The notes: generated from the sequence alone by a model not told the origin. DNA of 64,000 nt from Aurantiacibacter zhengii (GCF_003584125.1 NZ_QXFL01000010.1:1-64000); one strand, 5' to 3'; counted from the first letter of the stretch, positions 8,689 to 18,988 are shown. Translations and numbers: made by a program.

Positions 8689-10161
8689 ATGCCGCTGAAA
8701 AACACCCGAAAATTCACTGCAATGGCGCTTGCCGGAGCCGCCTCGCTAGCGCTGGGCGCCTGTGCAAGCGTTCCCGGTGCGAATGTCGCTCCCGGATCGC
8801 CCATTACCGCCGAAGAGGCGCAGCTCGGGGCTGAAAATCACCAGGCCTTCGTTAACGAGTTCGGCGGCGCGATGACCGGGCCCTACGCCCGCTATGTCGA
8901 CCAGGTCGGCTCCAACATCGCATTGCAGTCAGGCCTCGCCACCCGGCCCGACGCATTCGAGGTGACGCTGCTGAATTCCAGCGTGAACAACGCCTTCGCT
9001 GTGCCGGGCGGCTACGTCTATGCGACCCGCCAGTTGGTGAACCTGATGAACAACGAGGCGGAACTGGCCGCCGTGCTGGGGCACGAGGTCGGCCACGTTG
9101 CCGCGCGCCACTCCGCCCGGCGGCAGCAGGCCGCGCAGCGCAACCAGTTGCTCGGCCTGCTGGGTGCCGTGATCGGCGGCGCGGTACTGGGCAGCTCCGA
9201 ACTGGCAAATCTCAGCCTGCAGGGCTCGCAGCTTGCAACGCTTGGTTATTCGCGCAGCCAGGAACTGGAAGCGGACCAGCTCGGCATCCAGTACCTGAAC
9301 CGCGCGGGCTATGATCCCAACGCAATGTCCACCCTGCTCGCCAGCCTGGCCGCGCAAAACCAGCTGGATGCGCAGTTGCAGGGCCGCGAGAACGCGACGA
9401 TTCCCGAATGGGCAAGCACGCACCCCGATCCCGCCAGCCGCGTGCAGAACGCGCGTCAGCTTGCCGCAGGTGGTACGGGCGTGGTCAATCGCGAGACCTT
9501 CCTCAGCCGCATCGACGGCATGATCTATGGTGACGATCCCGAACAGGGCGTGATCGAAGGGCGGCAGTTCATCCACCCGATCCTTCGCTTCAGTTTCACT
9601 GCGCCGCAGGGCTTCTACATGGTCAACGGCACGCGCGCCGTTACCATTAATGGCGAACAGGGGCGTGCACAGCTTACGGTGGGACCGTACAACAACGATC
9701 TCAACGCCTACGTGCGCAATGTCTTCAACGCGCTGGGCGGAGAGCAGCAGCAAATCACGCCCTCAAACATAGAGCGCACCACGGTGAACGGGTTGCCCGC
9801 TGCCTACGGAACTGCACGGGTGAACAATGGCCAGCAGCAGGTCGATGTCACAGTCTTTGCCTACGAGTTTAGCAACGACACGGCCTATCACTTCGCCGCT
9901 ATTACTCCGGCAGGACAGGCGGGCGTCTTCAATTCGCTCTACCAGTCGATGCGCCGCGTCAGCGCGAGCGAAGCGGGCAGCGTCGTTCCGCGGCGGGTTG
10001 ACGTGGTGACGGCGGCGCGCGGTGATACGGTGCGCACCTTGGCCAGCCGGATGGCTTACACCGACGCCCAGGAAGCCCGTTTCCGCGTGCTGAACGGGCT
10101 GGGTTCGGGCGATCAGATCGTGCCGGGACGCGAATACAAGATCGTCGTCCGCTCTAACTGA
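8689..10161 (+). CDS. M48 family metalloprotease lipoprotein with C-terminal LysM-like domain
   Basis: A 490-residue lipoprotein. Signal peptide with lipobox LGAC places the lipidated Cys at residue 25. The zinc protease motif HEVGH is at 132-136 and the downstream Glu ligand in SQELEADQLG at about 192-194, as in M48 (BepA/LoiP-like) proteases. These act in the periplasm on misassembled outer-membrane proteins. The last 60 residues (ARGDTVRTLASRMAY ... VPGREYKIV) look like the small LysM-like domain often fused to these proteases in Sphingomonadales. The ATG at 8689 has GAGGAG seven bases upstream and the signal peptide begins there, although the frame is open further upstream. Confidence 0.92.
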   Translation: MPLKNTRKFTAMALAGAASLALGACASVPGANVAPGSPITAEEAQLGAENHQAFVNEFGGAMTGPYARYVDQVGSNIALQSGLATRPDAFEVTLLNSSVNNAFAVPGGYVYATRQLVNLMNNEAELAAVLGHEVGHVAARHSARRQQAAQRNQLLGLLGAVIGGAVLGSSELANLSLQGSQLATLGYSRSQELEADQLGIQYLNRAGYDPNAMSTLLASLAAQNQLDAQLQGRENATIPEWASTHPDPASRVQNARQLAAGGTGVVNRETFLSRIDGMIYGDDPEQGVIEGRQFIHPILRFSFTAPQGFYMVNGTRAVTINGEQGRAQLTVGPYNNDLNAYVRNVFNALGGEQQQITPSNIERTTVNGLPAAYGTARVNNGQQQVDVTVFAYEFSNDTAYHFAAITPAGQAGVFNSLYQSMRRVSASEAGSVVPRRVDVVTAARGDTVRTLASRMAYTDAQEARFRVLNGLGSGDQIVPGREYKIVVRSN

Positions 10162-10179
10162 GCCGACGGTAATAAAACG

Positions 10180-10213
10180 AAAAACGGGCCGGCGCGTGCG
10201 TCGGCCCGTTTTT
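10180..10213 (+). terminator. Rho-independent terminator after the M48 protease
   Basis: Stem ACGGGCCG / CGGCCCGT with a loop of about 10 bases, followed by TTTTT, 20 bases after the stop codon at 10161. Confidence 0.85.
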
Positions 10214-10231
10214 CATGGCGCGTTTGTTTCG

Positions 10232-10271
10232 CGCAAAGAAAAGGGGGCGCCAGGTTTCCCTGACGCCCCCG
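10232..10271 (-). terminator. Rho-independent terminator for the Flp pilin genes
   Basis: Read on the minus strand, GGGGGCG pairs with CGCCCCC across a 14-base loop and is followed by TTTTCTTT. It sits just beyond the stop of the pilin gene at 10289. Confidence 0.75.
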
Positions 10272-10288
10272 AATTCCGTCCTAACCAG

Positions 10289-10474
10289 TTAGCCTTGGTT
10301 GGCGTCGTTTGCAGCGCTCAGCTCGGTCTGAACGTTCACGAAGGTGTTCGTCAGTTCGCCGCCGAGGCTCTGCATGGCGGTGATGGCAGCAACAGCGATA
10401 AGAGCGGCGATCAGGCCGTATTCGATGGCGGTCGCGCCCTGTTCGTCCTGGACGAGGTTCTTGAAGAAGGTCAT
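10289..10474 (-). CDS. Flp family type IVb pilin
   Basis: A 61-residue prepilin. The short leader ends at the cleavage motif DEQG/ATAIEYG, where prepilin peptidase TadV/CpaA cuts after Gly and the Glu-Tyr pair is diagnostic. A hydrophobic helix follows (LIAALIAVAAITAM) and then a short polar tail. The ATG at 10474 has AGGAGA upstream. The assembled product would be a tight-adherence (Tad/Flp) pilus filament. No tad/cpa assembly genes are in the window, so they must be elsewhere if the pilus is made. A second pilin gene lies 94 bases upstream. Confidence 0.93.
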   Translation of the reverse strand: MTFFKNLVQDEQGATAIEYGLIAALIAVAAITAMQSLGGELTNTFVNVQTELSAANDANQG

Positions 10475-10568
10475 TTCAAATCTCCTGGTTGTAATCTTCG
10501 GTACCCGGCTCAACCGGATGTCACCGTTCGAGCAATTTGATTTCTACGTAGAAGGTGTTGAGAAATTC

Positions 10569-10763
10569 CTAACCGCCTTCATTGTTGTTGACGGCTTCAT
10601 ATTTGTCGCTCACGTCGCCCCACATTCCGACGGTCTCGGTTGCGAGACCCTGCAGGGCGGTTACCATCGCGATCACGATAAGCGCCGCGATTAGGCCGTA
10701 TTCGACAGCTGTCGCCCCCTGGGTGTCGCGCAGCAGGCGCTTGATGAAATGTTTCGCAAACAA
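10569..10763 (-). CDS. Flp family type IVb pilin, second copy
   Basis: A 64-residue prepilin with leader and cleavage motif DTQG/ATAVEYG and hydrophobic helix GLIAALIVIAMVTAL. The mature tail (MWGDVSDKYEAVNNNEGG) differs strongly from the neighbouring pilin at 10289-10474, so the two may be a major and a minor pilin rather than a redundant pair. Same orientation as its neighbour; a shared transcript is possible but the 94-base gap could hold a second promoter. Confidence 0.92.
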   Translation of the reverse strand: MFAKHFIKRLLRDTQGATAVEYGLIAALIVIAMVTALQGLATETVGMWGDVSDKYEAVNNNEGG

Positions 10764-10833
10764 CGCTGGTCCCCTGGTTAAACTGCGACAGCATGCGGTT
10801 TCGCACTTGAGGTTTAAGGATTCCTTTAGTCGT

Positions 10834-11244
10834 ATGGTTGACGTGCAAAATATTCCGACATGGTTGCTGGTCGTGGCGCTTGCCCTGTTCGACCAGGAAG
10901 GCCGCGTCCTGCTGCAGCAGCGTCCCCCCGGGAAGCATCACGGCGGCATGTGGGAATTTCCCGGCGGCAAGGTCGAAGTGTCTGAAAAACCTGTAAAAGC
11001 GCTTATCAGGGAGATTGCGGAGGAGCTGGGCCTGGAACTCGACGCAGCGATGCTGGAACCGGCCTTCTTTGCCGAGGAAGGCACCGATCCGGCGATTGTC
11101 CTCAATCTTTACACTTCGCGCCAGCCGGTGGGAGAGCCGCGGGCACTGGAAGGGCAGGACTGGGGCTGGTTCTCTCTTGCACAAGCGGCGGCATTGCCAC
11201 TGGCACCGATGGACCGAAAACTATTGTCACGCTTTGCCGGATAG
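10834..11244 (+). CDS. mutT: MutT-type Nudix hydrolase
   Basis: A 136-residue Nudix protein. The full box G-x5-E-x7-REUxEExGU is present (GKVEVSE, then REIAEELGL at about 55-65). The opening VVALALFDQEGRVLLQQRP and the WEFPGGK segment are typical of MutT, which hydrolyses 8-oxo-dGTP to prevent A:T to C:G mutations. Substrate preference is inferred from the MutT-like length and motifs; other Nudix NTP hydrolases share them. The ATG at 10834 matches the usual MutT start just before the first strand. Confidence 0.88.
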   Translation: MVDVQNIPTWLLVVALALFDQEGRVLLQQRPPGKHHGGMWEFPGGKVEVSEKPVKALIREIAEELGLELDAAMLEPAFFAEEGTDPAIVLNLYTSRQPVGEPRALEGQDWGWFSLAQAAALPLAPMDRKLLSRFAG

Positions 11245-11290
11245 GGGTTGCCAAGCTGCAAAACCCTCCCTATTTGCCCGCCTCTCAAGT

Positions 11291-11367
11291 GCGCCAGTAG
11301 CTCAGCTGGATAGAGTACCTGACTACGAATCAGGCGGCCGGAGGTTCGAATCCTTCCTGGCGCACCA
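11291..11367 (+). tRNA. tRNA-Arg (anticodon ACG)
   Basis: A 77-base cloverleaf with acceptor GCGCCAG/CTGGCGC, D arm AGCTCAGCTGGATAGAG, anticodon stem CCTGA/TCAGG around CTACGAA (anticodon ACG), T arm GGAGGTTCGAATCCTTCC and an encoded CCA end. ACG is normally edited to ICG and reads CGU, CGC and CGA. Confidence 0.97.
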
Positions 11368-11370
11368 AGA

Positions 11371-11404
11371 AAGGGACTGACCTGAAAGGGTCGGTCCCTT
11401 TTTT
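11371..11404 (+). terminator. Rho-independent terminator after tRNA-Arg
   Basis: AAGGGACTGACC pairs with GGTCGGTCCCTT (one G-T pair) across a short loop and is followed by TTTT, directly after the tRNA CCA end. Confidence 0.9.
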
Positions 11405-11555
11405 GGTTCTGTCGCAGAAAAGTTCGGACGGCCGCCTTATTTCGTGATCGGTGCAGGGCCAGGAATCGGTGACCCTGCCTTTTCGTCCATGCTGCGGAAC
11501 CCTTGCCTGCGCTCGCCTGTTCATGGTGCAAATACATTCAACAGGAGTTCGCCAC

Positions 11556-12041
11556 GTGTCCCACGACATCTTTGCCCGCCTCAAGGAAGATCACGAATCG
11601 CACCGCGCCATTCTCGACAAGCTTGCCGAGACCCACGGCGAGAGCAACGAGCGCAAGGAATTGCTGGAGCAGTTCACCAAGGAAGTGAAAAGCCATGCGG
11701 CGGCGGAAGAGCAGGCGCTCTATTCCACGATGCTGCGCAAGCCGCCGACCACCGACATGACGCGTCACTCTGTGGCCGAGCATCACGAGCTGAACGAGCT
11801 GCTGAACGACCTAGCGGCGCAGGACATGTCGACCTCTGCCTGGATGGCCGCTTTCAAGAAGCTGGACCACGATTATCGCCATCACATCAACGAGGAAGAG
11901 GAAGATCACTTCCCCGAATTCGAGCCATACCTTACCGACGAAGACCGCGAGCACATGCGCAGCGTCTTCGACCGCCGCAAGGCGGAGGAAAAGGACGAGG
12001 CCGAGGTGACGCCTGAAAAGATGGAAGACGCGAAGGAATAG
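11556..12041 (+). CDS. Hemerythrin HHE cation-binding domain protein
   Basis: A 161-residue all-helical HHE protein. Candidate iron-ligand His and Glu residues recur as in the family: LKEDHESHR (about 10-17), SHAAAEEQALY, VAEHHELNE and DHDYRHHINEEEEDHF, a four-helix di-iron layout. Such proteins bind O2 or NO, or guard against iron and oxidative stress; the exact role is unknown here. The GTG at 11556 is chosen because AGGAG lies 8 bases upstream and the family starts at this point. A longer in-frame start at 11451 would add a stretch without domain similarity. The C-terminal 25 residues are charged and probably disordered. Confidence 0.87.
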   Translation: MSHDIFARLKEDHESHRAILDKLAETHGESNERKELLEQFTKEVKSHAAAEEQALYSTMLRKPPTTDMTRHSVAEHHELNELLNDLAAQDMSTSAWMAAFKKLDHDYRHHINEEEEDHFPEFEPYLTDEDREHMRSVFDRRKAEEKDEAEVTPEKMEDAKE

Positions 12042-12068
12042 GCGCGAGCCGCAGCGGAGGGCGCGTTA

Positions 12069-13613
12069 TTGGAAAGAGTTGAAAACCGGGTCGAGGACTA
12101 CGATGATTCCTCGATAGAACCGGGCGTCTGGCGTTATGCCAGGGCCCGCAAGGTTCGAGTCGTCATTGACGGAGCGGATTATTTCGACCTGATCCAGCAG
12201 GCCATGCTGAAGGCGCGCCAGCGCATCCTGTTGATCGGGTGGGATTTCGACACCCGCATCCATCTCAAGCGCGGTCGCCGCTGGTGGCAGAAGGGCTGGA
12301 AGAGCGAGTACCCCTCGCGCCTGGGCAGTTTCATCATCTGGCTGAACAACCATCGGCCTGATCTGGAAATCCGCATCCTGAAATGGAGCTATGGCTTCCT
12401 GAAGTTCTTCGGGCGCGGGGCCATGGCGTTCGACCTCCTTCGCTGGTGGCGCCACCGGCGAATCGATTTCAAGTTCGATACCGCGCACCCGGTAGCATGC
12501 TCACACCACCAGAAACTGGTGATCATTGACGACGATTTCGCCGTCTGCGGCGGCATCGACATGACAACCCGGCGGTGGGACACGCGCGAACACCTGGAGG
12601 ACGAGCCCGGTCGCAAACGGCCCGACGGGACACCCTATGGCCCCTGGCACGATCTTACGATGATGATGGAAGGCGAGGTAGCCAGCGAACTGGAGCGCCT
12701 GGGCCGCGCTCGCTGGGTAAGGGCAGGGGGAAAACCGCTTTCAAAGCCGCATCCCGACCCTGGAAGCGCCTGGCCCGATAACCTTGCGCCGCATTTCGAG
12801 GACGTCGAGGTCGGGATCGCCCGCACCCGTGCCGAATACGACAAAGACCCCAAGGTCGACGAGATAGAAACGCTCTTCCTGCGGCAGATCGCCGGCGCGA
12901 AGCGGTTCGTCTATGCGGAGAACCAGTATTTCACCTCGCGCACCATCTGCGAAGCGATTGCCAAGCGCCTGTCGCAACCGGACCCGCCCGAGTTCACCAT
13001 CGTCATGCCGCATACCGGGGAAGGCTGGGCAGAAGCGACCGCGATGGATCCCGCGCGCGACGAGCTGGTCGCCGCGCTGGAGGAACTCGACACGCATGAC
13101 CGCTTCAATCTCTACGTCCCCCACAGCGGAGAGACGCCTATCTATGTTCATGCCAAGCTGATGATCGTGGACGACCGCATCCTGCGCGTCGGCTCCGCCA
13201 ACATGAACAACCGTTCCATGGGACTGGATAGCGAATGCGATGTGTTCATCGACTGCGACAGGCCGGGTAACGCCAAGGCAGAACCGGCCATCCGCGCCAT
13301 CCGCGAATCGCTGCTGTCCGAGCATCTGGGCATCTTCAAGCAGGACGTGTCTTTCCTGATCGAGAAGCACGGCAGCATGGCGGGGATGATCGATTACATC
13401 GGTGACCGGAACAGGCGTTACCTGCGGCGTCTGCGGCCTGCCAGGCACGAAGACTGGGAACGCGGACTGGCGCTCGACGAAAGGCTCGATCCGGAACAGC
13501 CGGAGGAGCTTTTCGATTTCGACAAGTCAGACCGTGGCCTTTTCCGGCGGGGCAGCCTATTGGCCAAGGCGCACAGCAAGCTGAAGAGAAGGCGCAAACC
13601 CGCGAATGAGTAG
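12069..13613 (+). CDS. Phospholipase D / cardiolipin synthase-like protein
   Basis: A 514-residue PLD-superfamily enzyme with two HKD motifs: [11 protein letters not shown] (about residue 145) and [21 protein letters not shown] (about 360). Both have the His, Lys and Asp needed for the phosphatidyl-His intermediate. The C-terminal sequence [14 protein letters not shown] is common in alphaproteobacterial PLDs. No membrane segment is obvious, unlike classical ClsA. It may synthesise or hydrolyse phospholipids; the substrate cannot be told from sequence. The start is TTG with CGGAGGG seven bases upstream. The stop overlaps the folE start by 8 bases, so folE is translationally coupled to it. Confidence 0.88.
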   Translation: MERVENRVEDYDDSSIEPGVWRYARARKVRVVIDGADYFDLIQQAMLKARQRILLIGWDFDTRIHLKRGRRWWQKGWKSEYPSRLGSFIIWLNNHRPDLEIRILKWSYGFLKFFGRGAMAFDLLRWWRHRRIDFKFDTAHPVACSHHQKLVIIDDDFAVCGGIDMTTRRWDTREHLEDEPGRKRPDGTPYGPWHDLTMMMEGEVASELERLGRARWVRAGGKPLSKPHPDPGSAWPDNLAPHFEDVEVGIARTRAEYDKDPKVDEIETLFLRQIAGAKRFVYAENQYFTSRTICEAIAKRLSQPDPPEFTIVMPHTGEGWAEATAMDPARDELVAALEELDTHDRFNLYVPHSGETPIYVHAKLMIVDDRILRVGSANMNNRSMGLDSECDVFIDCDRPGNAKAEPAIRAIRESLLSEHLGIFKQDVSFLIEKHGSMAGMIDYIGDRNRRYLRRLRPARHEDWERGLALDERLDPEQPEELFDFDKSDRGLFRRGSLLAKAHSKLKRRRKPANE

Positions 13614-14214
13614 CCTTGTAGGTCCGGACGAGGACGATCCCCGGGGCAAACCCCCGGTTCCCGAAGACGTGCAGGAGGCGATCCGCACGCTTATCAAATG
13701 GGCGGGCGACGATCCTACCCGCGAAGGGCTGCTCGACACGCCGAAGCGCGTGGCACGGGCGTGGAAGGAATACTGCGTCGGCTATGCCGAAGACCCCTCC
13801 CATCACCTTGCCCGCGTGTTCGAGGAAGTGGGCGGTTATGACGAGATCGTGCTGCTGAAGGACATTCCGTTCCAGAGCCACTGCGAGCATCACATGGCCC
13901 CGATCATCGGCAAGGCGGCGATTGCCTATCTGCCGACCGACCGGGTGGTGGGCATTTCCAAGCTGGCACGCGTGCTGCACGGCTTTGCCCGCCGGCTTCA
14001 GGTGCAGGAACGCCTGACCGCAGAGGTGGCCCAGTGTATCCAGGATCATCTCAACCCCCGCGGCGTTGCCGTGGTGATCGAAGCCAGCCATGCCTGTATG
14101 ACCGCCCGCGGCGTGCGCACCCCAGGCGTGAGCATGGTGACCAGCCAGGTCATGGGCACATTCCGCAGCGACCCGCGAAGCCGCGAAGAAGTACTCAAGC
14201 TGATGGGTTACTGA
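13606..14214 (+). CDS. folE: GTP cyclohydrolase I
   Basis: Converts GTP to 7,8-dihydroneopterin triphosphate, the first step of tetrahydrofolate synthesis. The 202-residue protein has zinc ligands in [10 protein letters not shown] (C93, H96) and C at about 164 ([10 protein letters not shown]), plus the family signatures [15 protein letters not shown] and [12 protein letters not shown]. The ATG lies inside the end of the phospholipase D gene. The MurA-like gene follows 40 bases later. Confidence 0.96.
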   Translation: MSSLVGPDEDDPRGKPPVPEDVQEAIRTLIKWAGDDPTREGLLDTPKRVARAWKEYCVGYAEDPSHHLARVFEEVGGYDEIVLLKDIPFQSHCEHHMAPIIGKAAIAYLPTDRVVGISKLARVLHGFARRLQVQERLTAEVAQCIQDHLNPRGVAVVIEASHACMTARGVRTPGVSMVTSQVMGTFRSDPRSREEVLKLMGY

Positions 14215-14254
14215 GCAGGCCGACTGGCCGCCGAGACGAATTGAAAGGAAAAGA

Positions 14255-15547
14255 ATGACTGCATTGCGCGTAAGAGGCGGGCAGAAGCTGGTCGGCAAGA
14301 TCGAACCCTCCGCCAACAAGAACGCGGTGCTCCCGGTGCTGTGCGCCACGCTGCTGAGCGAGGCGCCGATCATGCTGCGCAACGTTCCCGAGATCACCGA
14401 TGTGCAGCGCATCCACGCATTCTTCAGCGAGCTTGGCTCCACGGTTGAGTGGGACAAGTCTGCCAAAACCCTCAGGATCGATCACTCGACCATTTCATCC
14501 AGCGCGAAAGCCAAGCTGCCGCAAGCCATGCGCGCATCGATCATGATGATCCCCGGTCTTCTCTCGCGCCTTGGCGAAGCACGGCTGGAACACGAGGTGA
14601 AGGGCTGCACGCTGGGCGCGCGCGAGATCGATCCGCACGTACAGGTGTTCAAGGCGTTCGGCGCGGATGTGTCCTACGAAGGCAAGGACATCGTGTTCCG
14701 CAACAGCCACAAGGCCGACGGCACGCGCATGTGGCTGGAATATGCCTCCGTCACCACGACCGAGAATTTCATCATCAGCGCGCTGACCGCCAACGGCACC
14801 AGCCAGATCGTGAACGCTGCGTGCGAACCGCATGTGCAGGAAATGTGCACCTTCCTGGAATTGATGGGCGGCACCATCCGGGGGAAGGGTACCTCGATGG
14901 TTTCGGTCGACGGGTGCAGCAGCTTCAAGGCAGTCGATTACACCTTCGTGGAGGATTTCCACGAGATCGCCACCTTCCTCGCGTTGTCCGCGATCACCGG
15001 CGGCGATGTCTCGGTGCGCAATACGCGGCCCGAGGATTTCATGCTAATCGACAAGACGTTCGAGAAGTTTGGCGCCCATGTCGAGCACAAGGATGGCTGG
15101 TCGCGCCTTGCCGCGCCAGAGGAGCTGGTGGTGCAGAAGAACTTCACCAGCCACCTGACGACCAAGGTGGAAGCCGCGCCGTGGCCCTATATTCCGGCTG
15201 ACCTGCTACCGATCTTCATTGCCCTTGGCGTGAAGGCGCGGGGACAGACGATGTTCTGGAACAAGGTCTACGAAGGTGGCCTGACCTGGCACACAGAGCT
15301 AAGCTTGTTCGGCGCGCACACGCTTCTGTGCGATCCGCACCGGCTGATTACCTTTGGCGGACAGAAGCTGGTTCCGGCCACCGTGACCAGCCCATACATC
15401 ATTCGCGTGGCTATTGCCCTGCTGATGGTGGCTGCATCGATCGAAGGCGAATCGACCATTCTCGACGCCGATCCGATGCGCCGCGCGCATCCCGATTTCG
15501 TACCCAATATCGACAGCCTCGGCGTCGACGTATCCTGGGACGACTAG
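14255..15547 (+). CDS. Divergent MurA-like enolpyruvyl transferase
   Basis: A 430-residue EPSP-synthase/MurA-fold protein. It keeps Lys22 in SANKNAVLP, Cys118 and Arg123 in KGCTLGAREIDPH (the position of the fosfomycin-target Cys), and an Asp in the C-terminal PADLLP. The usual TGFPTDMQ-type segment reads PWPYIPADLLP, and the canonical DLRAGAAL region reads YIIRVAIALLMV. This looks like a separate MurA-like subfamily rather than the housekeeping MurA. UDP-GlcNAc enolpyruvyl transfer is the likely activity but is not proven. RBS GAAAGGAAAAG precedes the ATG. It is downstream of folE on the same strand. Confidence 0.8.
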   Translation: MTALRVRGGQKLVGKIEPSANKNAVLPVLCATLLSEAPIMLRNVPEITDVQRIHAFFSELGSTVEWDKSAKTLRIDHSTISSSAKAKLPQAMRASIMMIPGLLSRLGEARLEHEVKGCTLGAREIDPHVQVFKAFGADVSYEGKDIVFRNSHKADGTRMWLEYASVTTTENFIISALTANGTSQIVNAACEPHVQEMCTFLELMGGTIRGKGTSMVSVDGCSSFKAVDYTFVEDFHEIATFLALSAITGGDVSVRNTRPEDFMLIDKTFEKFGAHVEHKDGWSRLAAPEELVVQKNFTSHLTTKVEAAPWPYIPADLLPIFIALGVKARGQTMFWNKVYEGGLTWHTELSLFGAHTLLCDPHRLITFGGQKLVPATVTSPYIIRVAIALLMVAASIEGESTILDADPMRRAHPDFVPNIDSLGVDVSWDD

Positions 15548-15613
15548 ACAGGGGGAAGGGGCCGTATGGTTCCGCTCCAATTTGCAAACTCGATTGAAAA
15601 CAAGGAATTGAAA

Positions 15614-16120
15614 ATGCGCAAGATCGTACTCGCTGCAGCCATGGCCGGCACGGCCCTTACCCTCAGCGCCTGCGGCGAAACCGCCGAAGAGCCTGAGGAA
15701 GCCGAGCCGATGGAAACCGTCGAAGCCGGCATTCCCGCCGACACCGAAACCGGTGCCATTACCGACGCCAGCACGGCTTCCGTCGAGGAACTCATGGCTG
15801 TCGACGGCGTCTCGCAGGAACTGGCCGATGCCATCGTCGCCGGGCAGCCCTATGCCGACGTTACCGAACTGAACGCCGTGCTGCTAGCCAACGTCAGCGA
15901 GGAAGAGGCGGCAACGGTGCTGGAAAACGTTTTCGTGCCGATCAACCTCAACGAGGCATCCAACGAAGCCATCGCGCTGATCCCGGGCATGAGCGACCGC
16001 ATGATCGGCGAATTCCTGGAATATCGTCCCTACGAGAACATGGATGAGTTCAACCGCGAAATCGGCAAGTACGTTGACGAGGACGAAGTCGCTCGCCTGC
16101 GTCGCTACGTCACTCTCTGA
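15614..16120 (+). CDS. Lipoprotein with helix-hairpin-helix (ComEA-like) motifs
   Basis: A 168-residue protein with a lipoprotein signal (lipobox LSAC, Cys at about residue 20), then an acidic low-complexity linker (EEPEEAEPMETVEAG). Two tandem HhH-type segments follow: STASVEELMAVDGVSQELADAIV and LNEASNEAIALIPGMSDRMIGEFLEYRPY. The second matches the ComEA pattern in which residues after a Gly contact DNA backbone. ComEA binds incoming DNA in competence, but this acidic lipoprotein might equally bind protein. The ATG at 15614 has AAGGAA upstream and starts the signal peptide. The gene overlaps the convergent msrQ-like gene by 16 bases. Confidence 0.78.
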   Translation: MRKIVLAAAMAGTALTLSACGETAEEPEEAEPMETVEAGIPADTETGAITDASTASVEELMAVDGVSQELADAIVAGQPYADVTELNAVLLANVSEEEAATVLENVFVPINLNEASNEAIALIPGMSDRMIGEFLEYRPYENMDEFNREIGKYVDEDEVARLRRYVTL

Positions 16121-16686
16121 CGCTGCTGGATAGCTATCTTCACGATCTCGATGGCGGCCATGATCCCGATGTGGATCCAGGCCGTCGTCGGATCGAAGCT
16201 GGCCAGAACCCAGTGCACGAACATCAGCACCGCCGCCGGGTAAACGAGGCGGTGCAGTTTTTTCCATGACCGCTTCATGGCCCGAACGGCCTTGTCGTTC
16301 GATGTGATCGCCAGCGGGATGAACAGCGCCAGCGCTAGCCAGCCTGTCAGCATGTCGGAATTGCCGGCCTCTTCCAGCACCGGCTGAAACGCCCCCTTGT
16401 GCCATAGGTAGATGGCGGTGTGAGCGGCTGCATAGGCGAAGCTGGCCACGCCAAGGTCCCGCCTCCTGCGCAGCAACCAGATGGCCCAGGGAGACTTGCG
16501 AAACAGCAGGCGGACCGGCGTCACGGCCAGTGTCACCATCAGCAGCCACGCGGCCCAGTCCCCGGTGTCGCCGATCGCGTGACCGTATCCGTAAAGGTCC
16601 GGGGTCATCACCCAGCGCCAGCCGATCCAGATTGCGGGAAGGGCGAGGGTCAGCCAGAGGAATGGCCGTGATCTCAGAAACTGCAT
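16105..16686 (-). CDS. msrQ: MsrQ-like heme b membrane protein
   Basis: A 193-residue ferric-reductase-like transmembrane protein. About six hydrophobic segments are visible (FLWLTLALPAIWIGW, AWLLMVTLAVTPV, GVASFAYAAAHTAIYL, GWLALALFIPLAI, LVYPAAVLMFVHWVLA and a last short one). The His residues of AHTAIYLWH and FVHW and the sequence RRRRDLGVASF fit MsrQ, which passes electrons from the quinone pool to the periplasmic methionine-sulfoxide reductase MsrP. No msrP lies next to it. A start at 16710 is also possible, but that ATG falls close to the upstream terminator. Confidence 0.8.
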   Translation of the reverse strand: MQFLRSRPFLWLTLALPAIWIGWRWVMTPDLYGYGHAIGDTGDWAAWLLMVTLAVTPVRLLFRKSPWAIWLLRRRRDLGVASFAYAAAHTAIYLWHKGAFQPVLEEAGNSDMLTGWLALALFIPLAITSNDKAVRAMKRSWKKLHRLVYPAAVLMFVHWVLASFDPTTAWIHIGIMAAIEIVKIAIQQRQRVT

Positions 16687-16714
16687 GGTTTGTCCGTAGC
16701 CCTGTTCCATAGCT

Positions 16715-16747
16715 ACAAAAAGGGCGCCGCAGCGGGCGCCCTTTTCT
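16715..16747 (-). terminator. Rho-independent terminator after the peroxiredoxin gene
   Basis: On the minus strand GGGCGCC pairs with GGCGCCC across a 6-base loop, followed by TTTTT. It separates the peroxiredoxin from the msrQ-like gene. Confidence 0.8.
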
Positions 16748-16768
16748 TTGGTCGATGTGGCGAAGGTC

Positions 16769-17248
16769 CTAGAGCTGGCCGAGCATGTGCTCCGCGCTCG
16801 ATACCTTGAATTCGCCGGGATTTTCCACGTTGATCTCGGTAACCACGCCATCTTCCACGATCATGGAATAGCGGTTGGAACGGGTGCCCATGCCATAGCC
16901 GCTCATATCGGCGGTAAGGCCCAGCGCCTTGGCAAATTCGGCACTGCCGTCGGCCAGCATCGTGATCTCGTCGCCGCCATCGGCCTTGTTCCAGGCGCCC
17001 AGCACGAAGGCATCGTTCACCGATGTGCAGGCGATCTCGTCCACGCCCTTGGCCTTCAGTTCGTCGGCCTTATCAACATAGCCCGGCAGGTGCTTGGCAG
17101 AGCAGGTCGGCGTGAAAGCGCCCGGAACCGCGAAAAGGGCGACCTTGCGGCCCGCGAAGAAATCGCTCGACTGCACGGCTTCGGGGCCATCGCTCGTGGG
17201 CTTTACCAGCTTCACGTCGGGAAGCTTGTCACCTTTGGAAATCGTCAT
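16769..17248 (-). CDS. Prx5-type peroxiredoxin
   Basis: A 159-residue thiol peroxidase of the Prx5 subfamily. The peroxidatic Cys49 sits in VPGAFTPTCSAKHLPGY, the family hallmark, and TSVNDAFVLGAW is also diagnostic. A second Cys at about 74 (EIACTSVND) is in a position shared by many Prx5 proteins; the resolving mechanism cannot be settled from sequence. It reduces H2O2 and alkyl hydroperoxides in the cytosol, probably using glutathione or thioredoxin. It is convergent with nothing nearby and ends at a clear terminator. Confidence 0.94.
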   Translation of the reverse strand: MTISKGDKLPDVKLVKPTSDGPEAVQSSDFFAGRKVALFAVPGAFTPTCSAKHLPGYVDKADELKAKGVDEIACTSVNDAFVLGAWNKADGGDEITMLADGSAEFAKALGLTADMSGYGMGTRSNRYSMIVEDGVVTEINVENPGEFKVSSAEHMLGQL

Positions 17249-17437
17249 TTAATAATCCTCCTGTCACCGTCCGGGCTCCGACATAGGTGCTGCCGCCAAG
17301 TCCGCAAGCGGAATGCCATTTACCCGGCATTAAACAGGGGTTGTCCCCCGTCGCGCCGCCCACTATGTGCGGTCGCAGCATAGGCGTTGCATGGAGCCCC
17401 GGCGACGCATTACCCGAACACGACAGGAGACGTGCCC

Positions 17438-18853
<1,416 letters not shown>

Positions 18854-18879
18854 TCTGCGGTTTGCACCGATGAAAACAC

Positions 18880-18916
18880 GAACGCCCCGGCCATTCGCGC
18901 CGGGGCGTTCCTTTTT
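18880..18916 (+). terminator. Rho-independent terminator after ahcY
   Basis: A perfect 12-bp stem (GAACGCCCCGGC with GCCGGGGCGTTC), 7-base loop, then CTTTTT, 27 bases after the ahcY stop. It separates ahcY from divL. Confidence 0.93.
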
Positions 18917-18988
18917 GGGCATCAGGACTGTCGGGATTTGCCTGCCGCCCATTGCAACTGCGCCCCCTGTCCCATAGCTGCATAGGCA

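Noticed and set aside
17250-17437. SAH or SAM riboswitch upstream of ahcY
   Set aside because: The leader was read for the conserved cores of SAH, SAM-II and SAM-V elements and none was found.
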